Assembly: GCA_964480365.1 (NCBI GenBank)
Contig: CAYZPM010000003.1
Location: forward strand, 1-64,000
DNA: 64,000 bases
Source of the DNA: CAIQPV01 sp964480365
GTDB taxonomy: Bacteria > Pseudomonadota > Gammaproteobacteria > Burkholderiales > Gallionellaceae
Reading direction: 5' to 3'
Both the position numbers and the translations under genes were made by a program. Shown piece after piece: positions 1 through 8,555 of this stretch. Every line of letters begins with the position of its first letter. The stretch's first letter is position 1. The notes below the pieces were generated by a model, which saw only the letters and a list, made by a program, of their open reading frames with translations, was not told the DNA's origin and did no database searches.

Positions 1-60
1 GGTTGCGGTATCATCACGGCTCTACGTTGAGGCAGGCATCTTACAACCCTTAACACACAC

Positions 61-83
61 AAAAAAAGGACATCAGCCCTTTT
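61..83 (-). terminator. Rho-independent terminator of the PEP-CTERM gene
   Basis: On the minus strand AAAAGG (83-78) pairs with CCTTTT (69-64), followed by a T run at 67-61. It lies just past the stop of the minus-strand gene at 105. Confidence 0.5.
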
Positions 84-104
84 GTGGCTCTGGGTAATAT
101 ATAT

Positions 105-1424
105 TTAAACGGACTTCTTACGACGTAGCATGAAACCTATTAGCCCCAGACCAGCCAACATCATGGCGTAGGTTTCAGGTTCTGGCACGGCTGCCACCCG
201 CAACTGGATGTCGCCCGGCACTTTGTTATACAAGGCATCAATGACCAGTCCATTGCCGATGTTAACACTGGTGCTACTGCCGACGATGCTGCCATCATCA
301 ATATGGGTGAATATACCTGCCAGCCCACCGGTAGAAGTAACGATATTATAAGTCTGCCCTGCGGCAAAGGAAAAGCCACTGCCGGTCACGATATTAAGTG
401 TACCGTTCAAATTAACTGTACCGTTGACTTGCAGAGTGCTAAACCCAGAACTTTTGGTAAAAAGTTCCTGCAAAGTGGCCCCACTCAATTGGTTAAAGCT
501 ACCATTGATGGTGAGTGTTCCGCCCGAAGTGCTCGAACCGCCCTGAATAACGCCCCCGCTGTTGGTGACGTTACCAGTAATTGCGCTAAATCCGTATAAA
601 TTGCCACCAGAAATATTAATTTGACTCTGGGTAAATGGCGCAATTGTGGTGCCATTGGCGGCATAACCGTTAACATTAGTTACGCCAGCAGTCTGATTAA
701 AAACTCCTGTACCATTCACTGTGCCATTGATATTAAAAGTACCATTATTGGTGAGCGTACCGTTATTAGTGAGCGTACCGTTACTGGTCAGTGTGCCAGA
801 ATTTGACAGGTTGCCGGAGCTTGTGTTGACCAGCGTACTATTAACCCTGTTGTTCAGCAGCCCCCCCGTTGAGTTGATCAACGAACTGTTGTTAGTCAGC
901 AACCCGCCGGTGTTCTTCCCCGTACCCCCGTTGTACAACGTGTCGTTGTTAGTCAGCCCACCGTTGTTGGTCAGCCCGCCGCTGTTGGTCAGCGTGCTAT
1001 TGTTGGTCAGTTGCCCACCGGAGTAGTTTACCAGACTGCCGTTATTGTTATTCAACGCGCCATTGTTATTCAGCGTGCCGTAATTGCCTAGCCAGGCTTG
1101 GCTATCGATTTGGAGCGCGCCGCCGGAACTATTAGTCAACGCCCCCTGATTGTTAAACCAGCCAGCAGCTAAAAGTTCAAGCGTTTCTGTGCTACTTATT
1201 TCATAATTTGTGCCGTTCGGGTTGTAGACACCATTCACAGTCACAACCTGCGCCTGAGCTTGAATGGCGAATGCAGAGAACCCCAATATCAAGCTTAGGG
1301 GAAGGACTTTGAATTGGGATGCGTTCACCCTAAGAAAGAAGTTTTGTAGCAGTGAGCTATGATAAAAACCCTTACACAGAGTCTTGCGAACAGTTTTGTT
1401 GCAGGAAGCTTGGTGCGCTTTCAT
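105..1424 (-). CDS. PEP-CTERM sorting-domain protein with Asn-rich repeats
   Basis: Exported surface or exopolysaccharide-associated protein. The start is ATG at 1424, because GGAG (1434-1431) lies 6 nt upstream; the ATG at 1436 has no such site. A long signal region ends near QAQAQ. The middle (roughly residues 90-240) is built of short degenerate repeats such as LTNNGTLTNNGTL, suggestive of a beta-helix or a flexible stalk. The C-terminus carries the sorting signal: PEPETYAMMLAGLGLIGF, a hydrophobic stretch, then the basic tail RRKK. In this family an exosortase (EpsH/XrtA type) cleaves the signal during export; no exosortase gene lies in the window. It stands divergent from the cellulose-synthase gene, so a role in the same extracellular matrix is plausible but inferred. 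Confidence 0.85.
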   Translation of the reverse strand: MKAHQASCNKTVRKTLCKGFYHSSLLQNFFLRVNASQFKVLPLSLILGFSAFAIQAQAQVVTVNGVYNPNGTNYEISSTETLELLAAGWFNNQGALTNSSGGALQIDSQAWLGNYGTLNNNGALNNNNGSLVNYSGGQLTNNSTLTNSGGLTNNGGLTNNDTLYNGGTGKNTGGLLTNNSSLINSTGGLLNNRVNSTLVNTSSGNLSNSGTLTSNGTLTNNGTLTNNGTFNINGTVNGTGVFNQTAGVTNVNGYAANGTTIAPFTQSQINISGGNLYGFSAITGNVTNSGGVIQGGSSTSGGTLTINGSFNQLSGATLQELFTKSSGFSTLQVNGTVNLNGTLNIVTGSGFSFAAGQTYNIVTSTGGLAGIFTHIDDGSIVGSSTSVNIGNGLVIDALYNKVPGDIQLRVAAVPEPETYAMMLAGLGLIGFMLRRKKSV

Positions 1425-1783
1425 AATTTTCTCCATGGCTTATTCCGCCTTACACCTTGATTTTATAGTCGTATTTGATATATTCAATATCCTGAGTATT
1501 GTGATAATACTGCTTATCAAATTAACCTTTATTTTCATGTATATGGGACTATTCGTCCATAGTACATTCGTACTATACACGGCTAAGCTTAGCCCATCCA
1601 TCTACAGCACGCTCCTATAACAAGTTGGTTGCTGAGGCTACGAGTATCTTAAAATCAATATTCGACTATGATCCCGACTTCATTCTAGACTACTGATATG
1701 AGAATATAAAAATAAATCGTATACTTATATGTCATTTCGACAATATTTGGATAAGCCAATTTCAAATTGGCAAGAGGAAATCA
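1425..1783. other. Divergent intergenic region, AT-rich
   Basis: About 360 bases between divergent genes. It should hold both promoters, but I see no convincing operator, RNA or small gene. Confidence 0.4.
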
Positions 1784-4033
1784 GTGAAATACGAGAGCTT
1801 AGGGACCTATCGTTCAACAGTAGTAATTGTGTTTGTAATCGTCGGTATATGGTATTTGAATTGGCGTATACCTACCATGGCGCCCGAAGCCCCTATCTTC
1901 TCCGCAATTCTGTACGGTGCAGAAATCTATGGTTTTCTGACAGCCATGCTGCACCTGATGATGACTTGGCGACTGACAGTTCGCGAACCTCCTCCCTGCC
2001 CTCAGGGAGTTTTGGTCGATGTCTTTATCCCAACTTACAACGAGTCGGTTGATCTTGTGCGAAAAACGCTGCTGGCTGCCAAGCACATGGATTATCCTCA
2101 TGAAACGTGGCTGCTGGATGATGGGAATAGGCCTGAAATGAGGGTTCTTGCCGACAGGTTAAAAATTCGTTATTTGGCACGCACAGAAAATCTGCATGCA
2201 AAAGCGGGGAACCTTAATAATGCAATGGCTCATAGCACAGGCGATTTTGTTGTCATTTTCGATGCCGATCATGCACCGCAGAAAAATTTTCTTACTCGGA
2301 CGTTGGGGTATTTTAATGATGCTGCGGTAGCATTCGTACAGACACCGCAGGATTTTTTCAATCTGGATTCGTACCAACATCGGCTGCGTTCAAAAAGGAA
2401 GGAACTATGGACTGAACAATCTCTATTCTTCAAGGTGATCCAGCGCGGCAAAGATTATTGGAATGCTGCCTTTTTCTGCGGTAGTTGCGCGGTCGTCCGA
2501 CGATCTGCTATCGACAAGGTTGGTGGCTTTGCAATTGAAACGGTCACAGAAGATTTGCACACTTCTATTAAACTCCACAAAGCCGGATTTCGTTCGGTAT
2601 ATCACGCCGAATCGTTGGCTTACGGTATCGCGCCTGCCAATGTTGCACCTTTTCTCATGCAGCGCGTCCGTTGGGGGCAAGGTGCAATGCAGGTATTGAA
2701 GATTGAAAATTTACTATTCGATGGCCGACTGACTATTGCACAAAGACTTAACTACATAGCTTCAATCATGACCTATTTTGATGGCTGGCAAAAAGGCCTT
2801 TTCTATATCTCGCCAGCTATCGTACTTTTTGCGGGAATCATTCCGATAAAGGCAGGGGCAACAGATTTCCTGATTCATTTCCTGCCTTATTACCTTCTAA
2901 GTTTTGTAGTGTTCGAAGAAGTAGGTCGCGGTTACGGTGGGATTCTCTTTATTGAACAGTATAACTTTGCACGTTTTGCCGCTTTCGTTTGGGCAACGCT
3001 AAGTTTGTTTTTCGGGAAGTTGCGTTTTAGGGTGACGTCAAAAGTTCGGAATCAGTCGCCAAACTCCGGTGGATTGTTTCTTCCTCAATTGACGATTCTG
3101 TTACTGAACACTGGAGCCATTCCATTTGGACTCATAATGGCACTCAATTCCCATTATCTTTCCATCGAGGTTGTCAGTTTCAATATTTTCTGGGCAGCAG
3201 TTAATTGTACACTTGCTGTAGCAATGTTGAAATTTACTCAAAAAACCCAACGGTTCTTGCGTGACGAATATCGCTTTCCGATTCCTTTGCCGGTAGTCCT
3301 ATTTGACGGAGATGCCCAGATTCATGGCTCAGTCGACAATATTTCCGTTAGCGGTTGCCGAGTTTATGCTCGCTTGCCTAAAACGGATACGAAAGATTCC
3401 TTACTTCGAGGGGAAATCTACCTGCCATCCGGGCCTTTGCCGTTCGAGGCTCGGATCATGTCTGAAATTACAGGTAAAGCCGGGGAGCAGGTATTCGTGA
3501 AGGCAGTTGGCTGCCATTTCTTGTGGAACAACGTCAATCACCTCGATGCCCTCGAACTCTTCCTCTACGGAACAGACCTTCAATCGAAATTGATGAACAT
3601 CAAGGAAAACGGACAAACGCCATTGCAATGGTTGCAATCAAAGCTAAATAGAGCAGGTCGCACTCTAAAAACGGAGCAGGACGAGCACTGGGCTACATGT
3701 GAACTCATTCCTGACAATACCGACGACATCCCGCAATCCATGAGGTTCGGTTTAATTCTGCTCACCGCAAACGGACGTTCGCCACAGCAGCTTGTAACCT
3801 TCCAGTCTATATCAGATACCCTTGCGTCTGTCAGGGCACTAATTTTTACTCGCTCAGGACAGATTGGTATGTTGGCAAAAGTTGGTGTTGGAGAGTTACT
3901 GGAGAACTCAGCTGGGCCGATATACCTCTATCCAATAACTGAATGTGTAATTCCAGTTAATATTAATAGCCTGTTAATATCAAGTTCAAAGGAGAGTCAA
4001 CAATGCGAATCGCCATCCGTGCAGCCAGTGTGA
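1784..4033 (+). CDS. bcsA: Cellulose synthase-like glycosyltransferase with PilZ domain (BcsA family)
   Basis: Inner-membrane processive family 2 glycosyltransferase, expected to polymerise a beta-glucan from UDP-glucose. The start is a GTG at 1784 preceded by AGAGGAAA. Two N-terminal membrane segments (about 10-27 and 35-62) precede the GT2 domain. That domain has DDG (112-114), DAD (160-162), FFCGS (230-234), TED (255-257) and QRVRW (293-297), all hallmark residues. Several membrane helices follow (about 335-480). A PilZ domain starts with RDEYR (493-497) and DNISVSG (518-524), the RxxxR and [D/N]xSxxG c-di-GMP-binding motifs. At 749 residues it is a normal BcsA length. There is no bcsB, bcsC or bcsZ next to it, only the overlapping outer-membrane gene, so the polymer and export route are uncertain. 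The PilZ domain makes it a plausible target of the GGDEF/EAL proteins at 48-59 kb. Confidence 0.9.
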   Translation: MKYESLGTYRSTVVIVFVIVGIWYLNWRIPTMAPEAPIFSAILYGAEIYGFLTAMLHLMMTWRLTVREPPPCPQGVLVDVFIPTYNESVDLVRKTLLAAKHMDYPHETWLLDDGNRPEMRVLADRLKIRYLARTENLHAKAGNLNNAMAHSTGDFVVIFDADHAPQKNFLTRTLGYFNDAAVAFVQTPQDFFNLDSYQHRLRSKRKELWTEQSLFFKVIQRGKDYWNAAFFCGSCAVVRRSAIDKVGGFAIETVTEDLHTSIKLHKAGFRSVYHAESLAYGIAPANVAPFLMQRVRWGQGAMQVLKIENLLFDGRLTIAQRLNYIASIMTYFDGWQKGLFYISPAIVLFAGIIPIKAGATDFLIHFLPYYLLSFVVFEEVGRGYGGILFIEQYNFARFAAFVWATLSLFFGKLRFRVTSKVRNQSPNSGGLFLPQLTILLLNTGAIPFGLIMALNSHYLSIEVVSFNIFWAAVNCTLAVAMLKFTQKTQRFLRDEYRFPIPLPVVLFDGDAQIHGSVDNISVSGCRVYARLPKTDTKDSLLRGEIYLPSGPLPFEARIMSEITGKAGEQVFVKAVGCHFLWNNVNHLDALELFLYGTDLQSKLMNIKENGQTPLQWLQSKLNRAGRTLKTEQDEHWATCELIPDNTDDIPQSMRFGLILLTANGRSPQQLVTFQSISDTLASVRALIFTRSGQIGMLAKVGVGELLENSAGPIYLYPITECVIPVNINSLLISSSKESQQCESPSVQPV

Positions 4034-4707
4034 TTTGTCTGCTAGGCATGTCTGCAAATTCATTGGCAGCAGAGCCATCTACCCAATTACTTGGCGGGGC
4101 AGAATTCTCCTCAAATACCTCCTACATGTATCTAGGTCAGGTGGCGCCGTTGTCAGAAGGTTCGTCCGGCGATGAATTCGTCAGAAAATTATGGCTAGAT
4201 TGGTCTAAGTACAGTTACGTTGGCGGGGGTAATCAGACATACAATGTCAGCGCCCCTGGTGCTGCTTTTTCTCTTGGCTACCGCCGTGCGAGTGAAAGCC
4301 ACTGGTGGGCTGCCTATGCGGGCGTGGCCTACCGTAATTCGAGTATTTCGCCGGTTGATCTGACGAGTTCGGTACGTGGAGGCATGGTAAGGGCACAATT
4401 ACAGTTGGAAGGCGAACAGACAATTGGTCAAAATTGGAAGGTTTCTGGAAATGGTAATTATATTGAAGGGCAGCAGGCCTATTGGGCAAGAGTAAGAGTG
4501 TTACGAGATATTCGGTCAGGCCAGCAAATCGGCTTGGAAGCGATTACACAGGGTGACCCTACATACAGCGCCAATCAATTTGGTGTTGTATTAGCTGGAC
4601 TGAAAGCGAGTAGCACAATTAATGTTGGATTTAAGCTTGGCTTAAGTCAGGTGACTGGCCTTAGTTCGCATCCTTATTTCGGTATTGAACTGGGTAGTAT
4701 GTATTGA
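4003..4707 (+). CDS. Outer-membrane beta-barrel protein, BcsS-like
   Basis: The 234-residue protein has a cleavable signal peptide (about residues 1-23, ending SLAAE). The rest is rich in alternating aromatic and polar segments, as in small beta-barrels, and ends in SMY, an aromatic C-terminal residue typical of outer-membrane insertion. The early motif GGAEFSSNTSYMYLG resembles BcsS-type cellulose-biosynthesis proteins as I recall the family; this is recognition, not a search result. The start overlaps the bcsA end by 31 bases and has AAAGGAG upstream, so the two genes are translationally close and probably co-expressed. It may help export or anchor the polymer. Confidence 0.6.
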   Translation: MRIAIRAASVICLLGMSANSLAAEPSTQLLGGAEFSSNTSYMYLGQVAPLSEGSSGDEFVRKLWLDWSKYSYVGGGNQTYNVSAPGAAFSLGYRRASESHWWAAYAGVAYRNSSISPVDLTSSVRGGMVRAQLQLEGEQTIGQNWKVSGNGNYIEGQQAYWARVRVLRDIRSGQQIGLEAITQGDPTYSANQFGVVLAGLKASSTINVGFKLGLSQVTGLSSHPYFGIELGSMY

Positions 4708-5018
4708 CCGTGCTGTCACCGTATTTTGCTAATAATCACTCGATCTGCCCAATAAACTATCAGGCCCTTCTGCCGATCTAGAGCCGTACATGGGCGGATG
4801 CGATGATTTCCATCACCTATGGCTTCGGATAGACCGGTGTCGCAATATTATTTTTTGGCGCTCCACGGATATACTTTCGTAAGATCGACCTTCTGTGTTG
4901 CTGAGCATGGGGATCGGAAAGCGTAAATTCATAACCAACCGATAGAAATAGGTCGGAAGCGGAAGGTGAGTCAGACACTCCCTGTCACATTAAGCCCGGA
5001 TTAATTCAATAGACCACC
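4708..5018. other. Intergenic region, nothing recognised
   Basis: About 310 bases without a coding signal or clear terminator; it presumably carries the promoter for the downstream phosphodiesterase. Confidence 0.4.
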
Positions 5019-5762
5019 ATGACAAAATCCCTGATATTTGCCCACCGTGGTGCCAATAAGGAGGCGGCGGAAAATACCCGCTCCGCTTTCGACAAGGCGC
5101 TGGGCTATGCGATTGACGGCATGGAAACAGATGTGCAACTTTCGCGCGACGAGGTGGCGGTACTTTGGCATGACAGATTGCTTAATAAAGTAGGATTGCC
5201 TGACAAGCACATAGACGATCTGAATTTCGATCAGTTACGCAACATGAATTTTGGCGCGCATTTTTCACCGGATGCCAAGCATGAAAGTATCATGAGCTTG
5301 CGGGATTTTTTTGATGCCTACCGTAAGCGTTGCCGCTTGCTGATTGAAATCAAAAACCGCGAATGGGAATCGCCCGAGCGGCATGAAATAAAAGTTCGGC
5401 AAACCTTGGACATGATCGGCGCAGTTAATGACGATACCATCATCGCATCTTCATTCAATCTCACCAGTCTGGTCTATGCCAACCAGTACAGACCGGGGTT
5501 TCCGCTGGTTTACAACTTTGAAGATGAGCAGACGCTGGCGGATGCCAAGCAGGTACTGGCCGAGCACCCTTTCCTGCACGGGCTGTGCCTGCCCATCTCT
5601 AGCCTCAACGAAGCCATAGTCAAGCTGCTGCAAGGCCATGGCAAAAGCATCGCTGTTTACACCTGCAACAGCGATGAGGAAATCGGCAAGGCGCTGGGAT
5701 TGGGGGTGGACATTTTGATCAGCGATGTTCCGCAAAAAGCCTTGCAAATGAGGAATAGATGA
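5019..5762 (+). CDS. ugpQ: Glycerophosphodiester phosphodiesterase
   Basis: Hydrolyses glycerophosphodiesters (deacylated phospholipids) to sn-glycerol-3-phosphate and an alcohol. The family signature is clear: FAHRGANKEAAENT at residues 7-20 (His-Arg and Glu of the active site), METDVQLSRD around residue 35, and LWHD. IEIKN is the other catalytic segment. At 247 residues with no signal peptide it fits the cytoplasmic UgpQ type. The next gene is glycerol-3-phosphate dehydrogenase, which consumes its product; a palindromic repeat lies between them. Confidence 0.92.
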   Translation: MTKSLIFAHRGANKEAAENTRSAFDKALGYAIDGMETDVQLSRDEVAVLWHDRLLNKVGLPDKHIDDLNFDQLRNMNFGAHFSPDAKHESIMSLRDFFDAYRKRCRLLIEIKNREWESPERHEIKVRQTLDMIGAVNDDTIIASSFNLTSLVYANQYRPGFPLVYNFEDEQTLADAKQVLAEHPFLHGLCLPISSLNEAIVKLLQGHGKSIAVYTCNSDEEIGKALGLGVDILISDVPQKALQMRNR

Positions 5763-5782
5763 AGCCAAATAATCTATTAGCC

Positions 5783-5909
5783 CGTCATTCCCGCGCAGGC
5801 GGGAATCCAGCAATAACGAACATCCCGCGAAGCGGACAAAACCGTGATGCGGTCCCGCTTTGCGGGGAACTCTTTAATCATCTGGATTCCCGCCTTCGCG
5901 GGAATGACG
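5783..5909. repeat. REP-like inverted repeat pair
   Basis: CGTCATTCCCGCGCAGGCGG (from 5783) and its near-complement ending GGGAATGACG at 5909 face each other around a further imperfect palindrome. The same core recurs at the pdxJ/acpS junction (46444-46472). Such elements often shape mRNA ends between genes. Confidence 0.75.
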
Positions 5910-5936
5910 TAGTTTTGCGCTGATGGACTTTTTGGG

Positions 5937-7577
5937 ATGAAACGCGACTTCTCATTGCTGTGCAACCGCCAGTTCGATCTACTGGTCTGCGGCGGCGGCA
6001 TTTACGGCGCGTGGACGGCTTACGATGCGGCCTTGCGCGGCTTGAGTGTCGCTATCGTAGAGCAAGGCGATTGGGCAGGAGCGACCTCTTCCGCTTCCAG
6101 CAAGCTGATTCACGGCGGCTTGCGCTATCTGGAGACCTACGACTTCAGGCTGGTTAAAAAAGCATTGCGCGAACGGCAGATGTTGCTTGAAGCGGCGCCG
6201 CATCGCGTGTGGTCGTTGCGCTTCGGCGTTCCTGTATATGCCGACAGCCGCATCGGCACAGTGCAGTTGATGGCCGGGTTGACCTTGTATGATTTGCTTG
6301 CAGGCAGCTTAGGCTCGGAGATGAGTCATCGCCACTTTGATGCTCAGGCTTTTGCCGAGCGCTTTCCTTTTCTCGACCCCAACAATCTGCAAGGCGGCTT
6401 TACCTATGCAGATGCGCAGACCGATGATGCGCGGCTGGTGCTTGAGTTGATAGACGGCGCGATGACGGCGGGTGCGGTATGCGTGAATTATTGCAAGCTA
6501 ACCAACTTTGTTGAATCCGATGGACGGGTTTTGGGCGCGACGGTTCACGATCAAACCGAGGGCGCTACCGCAGAAATTCTTGCCCATCAAATCGTTAACG
6601 CTACCGGCTCGTGGACAACCGCAACGCAGGAAGGCAGCGGCTGGTGCCGCCTGACCAAGGGCATACATCTGCTGTTGCCTGCGGCGCTGGGTGAAGAGGC
6701 TTTATTATTGACGGCCAAATCCGATGGCCGGGTGTTCTTCATGATCCCGTGGTATGGACTCACCCTCATCGGCACTACCGATACGGATTATCAGGGCGAC
6801 ATTAATCGCGTCGCCGTCGATGAGGCCGAGGTCGTTTATCTGCTTGCCGAAGCTAACCACCATCTCAAGACGGCATGGACTGAGGCAGACATCATCGGCA
6901 GCTATGCTGGTGTGCGTGTAATGAAGCATGATGATAAATCTTCGCCCTCCTCCGCCAGCCGCGACTGGGAATTGAAAACCGCAAGCAACGGCGTGCATTA
7001 CTCCGTCGGCGGGAAGATTACCTCGGCGCGGGAAGATGCCGCCCAAATCGTGAATGCGGTGTGCGCGCAACTCGGCGTCAATGCGGGGTGCCCAACCAGA
7101 GGGAAAAAATTTCCTTGGACGCCGGATGAAGATTATTCCGCGTGGCTGCTTGCCGCTAGCACCCAGGCCATGCAATTCGGCATTGATGAGGAAAGCACCA
7201 AGTGGCTTATTCGTCGGCACGGCAAGCGGGTGAATGAAATCTTCCGCATCATTAGGGACAATACCCATATGTCCGAACGCATCCTACCTGCCCTACCGTT
7301 CGTCCACGCCGACCTGCTGTGGAGCGCCCGCAATGAAATGGTCGTTCATCTGGACGACCTGCTACGCCGCCGCATGCCGCTGCTGATTCTGGCAAGGCTG
7401 ACTGAAGACGATTTACGGCGTATTGCCGCTTCCGTTTCCACCACATTGGGATGGGATGAAGCCACGCTCAATCAAGAAGTCGAAACCTGTCGCCAATGGT
7501 TACAACACTTTGTTGCTACCTTGGAGCATAACCGCAGCACAGGTCAAACCTTTGTGAGTCCCCGGCATAACCAATAA
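5937..7577 (+). CDS. glpD: Aerobic glycerol-3-phosphate dehydrogenase
   Basis: FAD enzyme that oxidises glycerol-3-phosphate to dihydroxyacetone phosphate and passes electrons to the quinone pool at the inner membrane. The N-terminus has the Rossmann motif VCGGGIYGA (residues 14-22), then VEQGDWAGATSSASSK and IHGGLRYLE, which are standard for GlpD. IPWYGLTLIGTTDTDY and SVGGKITSAR are further family blocks. At 546 residues it is full length. The start ATG at 5937 follows GGGATG-type context without a strong Shine-Dalgarno. Together with the upstream phosphodiesterase it forms a small pathway for glycerophospholipid breakdown. Confidence 0.93.
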   Translation: MKRDFSLLCNRQFDLLVCGGGIYGAWTAYDAALRGLSVAIVEQGDWAGATSSASSKLIHGGLRYLETYDFRLVKKALRERQMLLEAAPHRVWSLRFGVPVYADSRIGTVQLMAGLTLYDLLAGSLGSEMSHRHFDAQAFAERFPFLDPNNLQGGFTYADAQTDDARLVLELIDGAMTAGAVCVNYCKLTNFVESDGRVLGATVHDQTEGATAEILAHQIVNATGSWTTATQEGSGWCRLTKGIHLLLPAALGEEALLLTAKSDGRVFFMIPWYGLTLIGTTDTDYQGDINRVAVDEAEVVYLLAEANHHLKTAWTEADIIGSYAGVRVMKHDDKSSPSSASRDWELKTASNGVHYSVGGKITSAREDAAQIVNAVCAQLGVNAGCPTRGKKFPWTPDEDYSAWLLAASTQAMQFGIDEESTKWLIRRHGKRVNEIFRIIRDNTHMSERILPALPFVHADLLWSARNEMVVHLDDLLRRRMPLLILARLTEDDLRRIAASVSTTLGWDEATLNQEVETCRQWLQHFVATLEHNRSTGQTFVSPRHNQ

Positions 7578-7604
7578 CTTGCTGCAATTTTTGCGAGCAT
7601 TTTT

Positions 7605-7815
7605 GTAGGGCGGGCTGTCTCAACTCCACAGGCGACTTGTCGCGTAGTGGATTGCCTGCCTTTGGTGTTGCCCGCCGAATATAGTTGTCGGGCAGTGCGT
7701 GGTTGTTGCCGCTGTGTCAACTCCGTCCAGCCTTTGGCTGGTTACGGATTGCCTGACTTTGTTATTAGCGGCTTTACAACCACGGCCTACCCCTTGCGGG
7801 TGCAGCCCGACCTAC
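7605..7815. repeat. GTAGGG-type palindromic element, about 210 bp
   Basis: Begins GTAGGGCGGGCTG (7605-7617) and ends CAGCCCGACCTAC (7803-7815), near-complementary ends. The same ends occur at 40561-40604, in a decayed form near 43730, and in a related form at 61900-62013. It lies between convergent glpD and the NapC-type cytochrome gene. Confidence 0.6.
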
Positions 7816-7844
7816 AGATATTCTCCTTTACCATGGAAATAGAA

Positions 7845-8441
7845 CTACTCCTCATCCGGATCTCTGTACTCTTTCGGCAGATGGTGGGCGATGCCCTTGT
7901 GGCAGTCGATACAGGTCTGTCCATCGTCTTTCGCCTTCATGTGTTTTTTGTATACCGATTGCTTCTGAATAATACCGCTCATGGCGTCAAAATCGTGGCA
8001 GTTGCGACATTCACGCGAGCCGGACGCTTTCATACGATCCCATTCGTGGGTCGCCAGTTCCATCCTGTGGGATTCGAATTTTTCACGGGTATCGACGTAT
8101 CCGGTAATTTTCCCCCATACTTCATTACTTGCCTGAATTTTGCGCAACATCTTGTGTCCCCAGTCCTTGGGGACGTGGCAATCGGAGCAGATAGCACGCA
8201 CGCCGGTGCGGTTCGAGAAATGGATGGTCGTTTTGTATTCCTGATACACGTTGTCGTACATTTCATGGCAGGAAATGCAGAATTCAAGTTTATTGGTCGC
8301 CTCCATGGCGGTGTTGAAGCCCCCCCAAAAGATGATGCCTACAATGAAGCTCAAAGCACCAATCCCGAGTACGGAATATTTCGCGCTTGGTGTCTTCAGA
8401 AAATTCCATGTGCACTTCAGGATGCCCGGCTTGTTATCCAT
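7845..8441 (-). CDS. cymA: Tetrahaem NapC/NirT-family cytochrome c (CymA-like)
   Basis: Inner-membrane-anchored periplasmic cytochrome that exchanges electrons with the quinone pool. One N-terminal membrane segment (about residues 22-42) is followed by four CxxCH haem sites: CISCH 55-59, CSDCH 85-89, CRNCH 145-149 and CIDCH 177-181. The spacing and the 198-residue length match NapC/NirT/CymA proteins. It is the last gene of the minus-strand cytochrome cluster, after the porin genes. In iron oxidisers the equivalent protein is thought to reduce quinone with electrons arriving from the outer membrane; in reducers it works in the other direction. The direction here is inferred from context. GGAG precedes the ATG by 6 nt. 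Confidence 0.9.
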   Translation of the reverse strand: MDNKPGILKCTWNFLKTPSAKYSVLGIGALSFIVGIIFWGGFNTAMEATNKLEFCISCHEMYDNVYQEYKTTIHFSNRTGVRAICSDCHVPKDWGHKMLRKIQASNEVWGKITGYVDTREKFESHRMELATHEWDRMKASGSRECRNCHDFDAMSGIIQKQSVYKKHMKAKDDGQTCIDCHKGIAHHLPKEYRDPDEE

Positions 8442-8555
8442 AAATTTCTCCGCTTGATATTATAAAATTTCGTGAAATATTCTGCGTCAGGCAAGGCAAA
8501 TAGGCGGGGCATAAAATTACCGTGTCCCGCCGTTCCGCGTTATGCAGAAGCCTTG

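Noticed and set aside
7647..8465. Long plus-strand ORF of 272 codons
   Set aside because: It is antisense to the tetrahaem cytochrome gene, and its codons mirror the haem motifs of the real gene.
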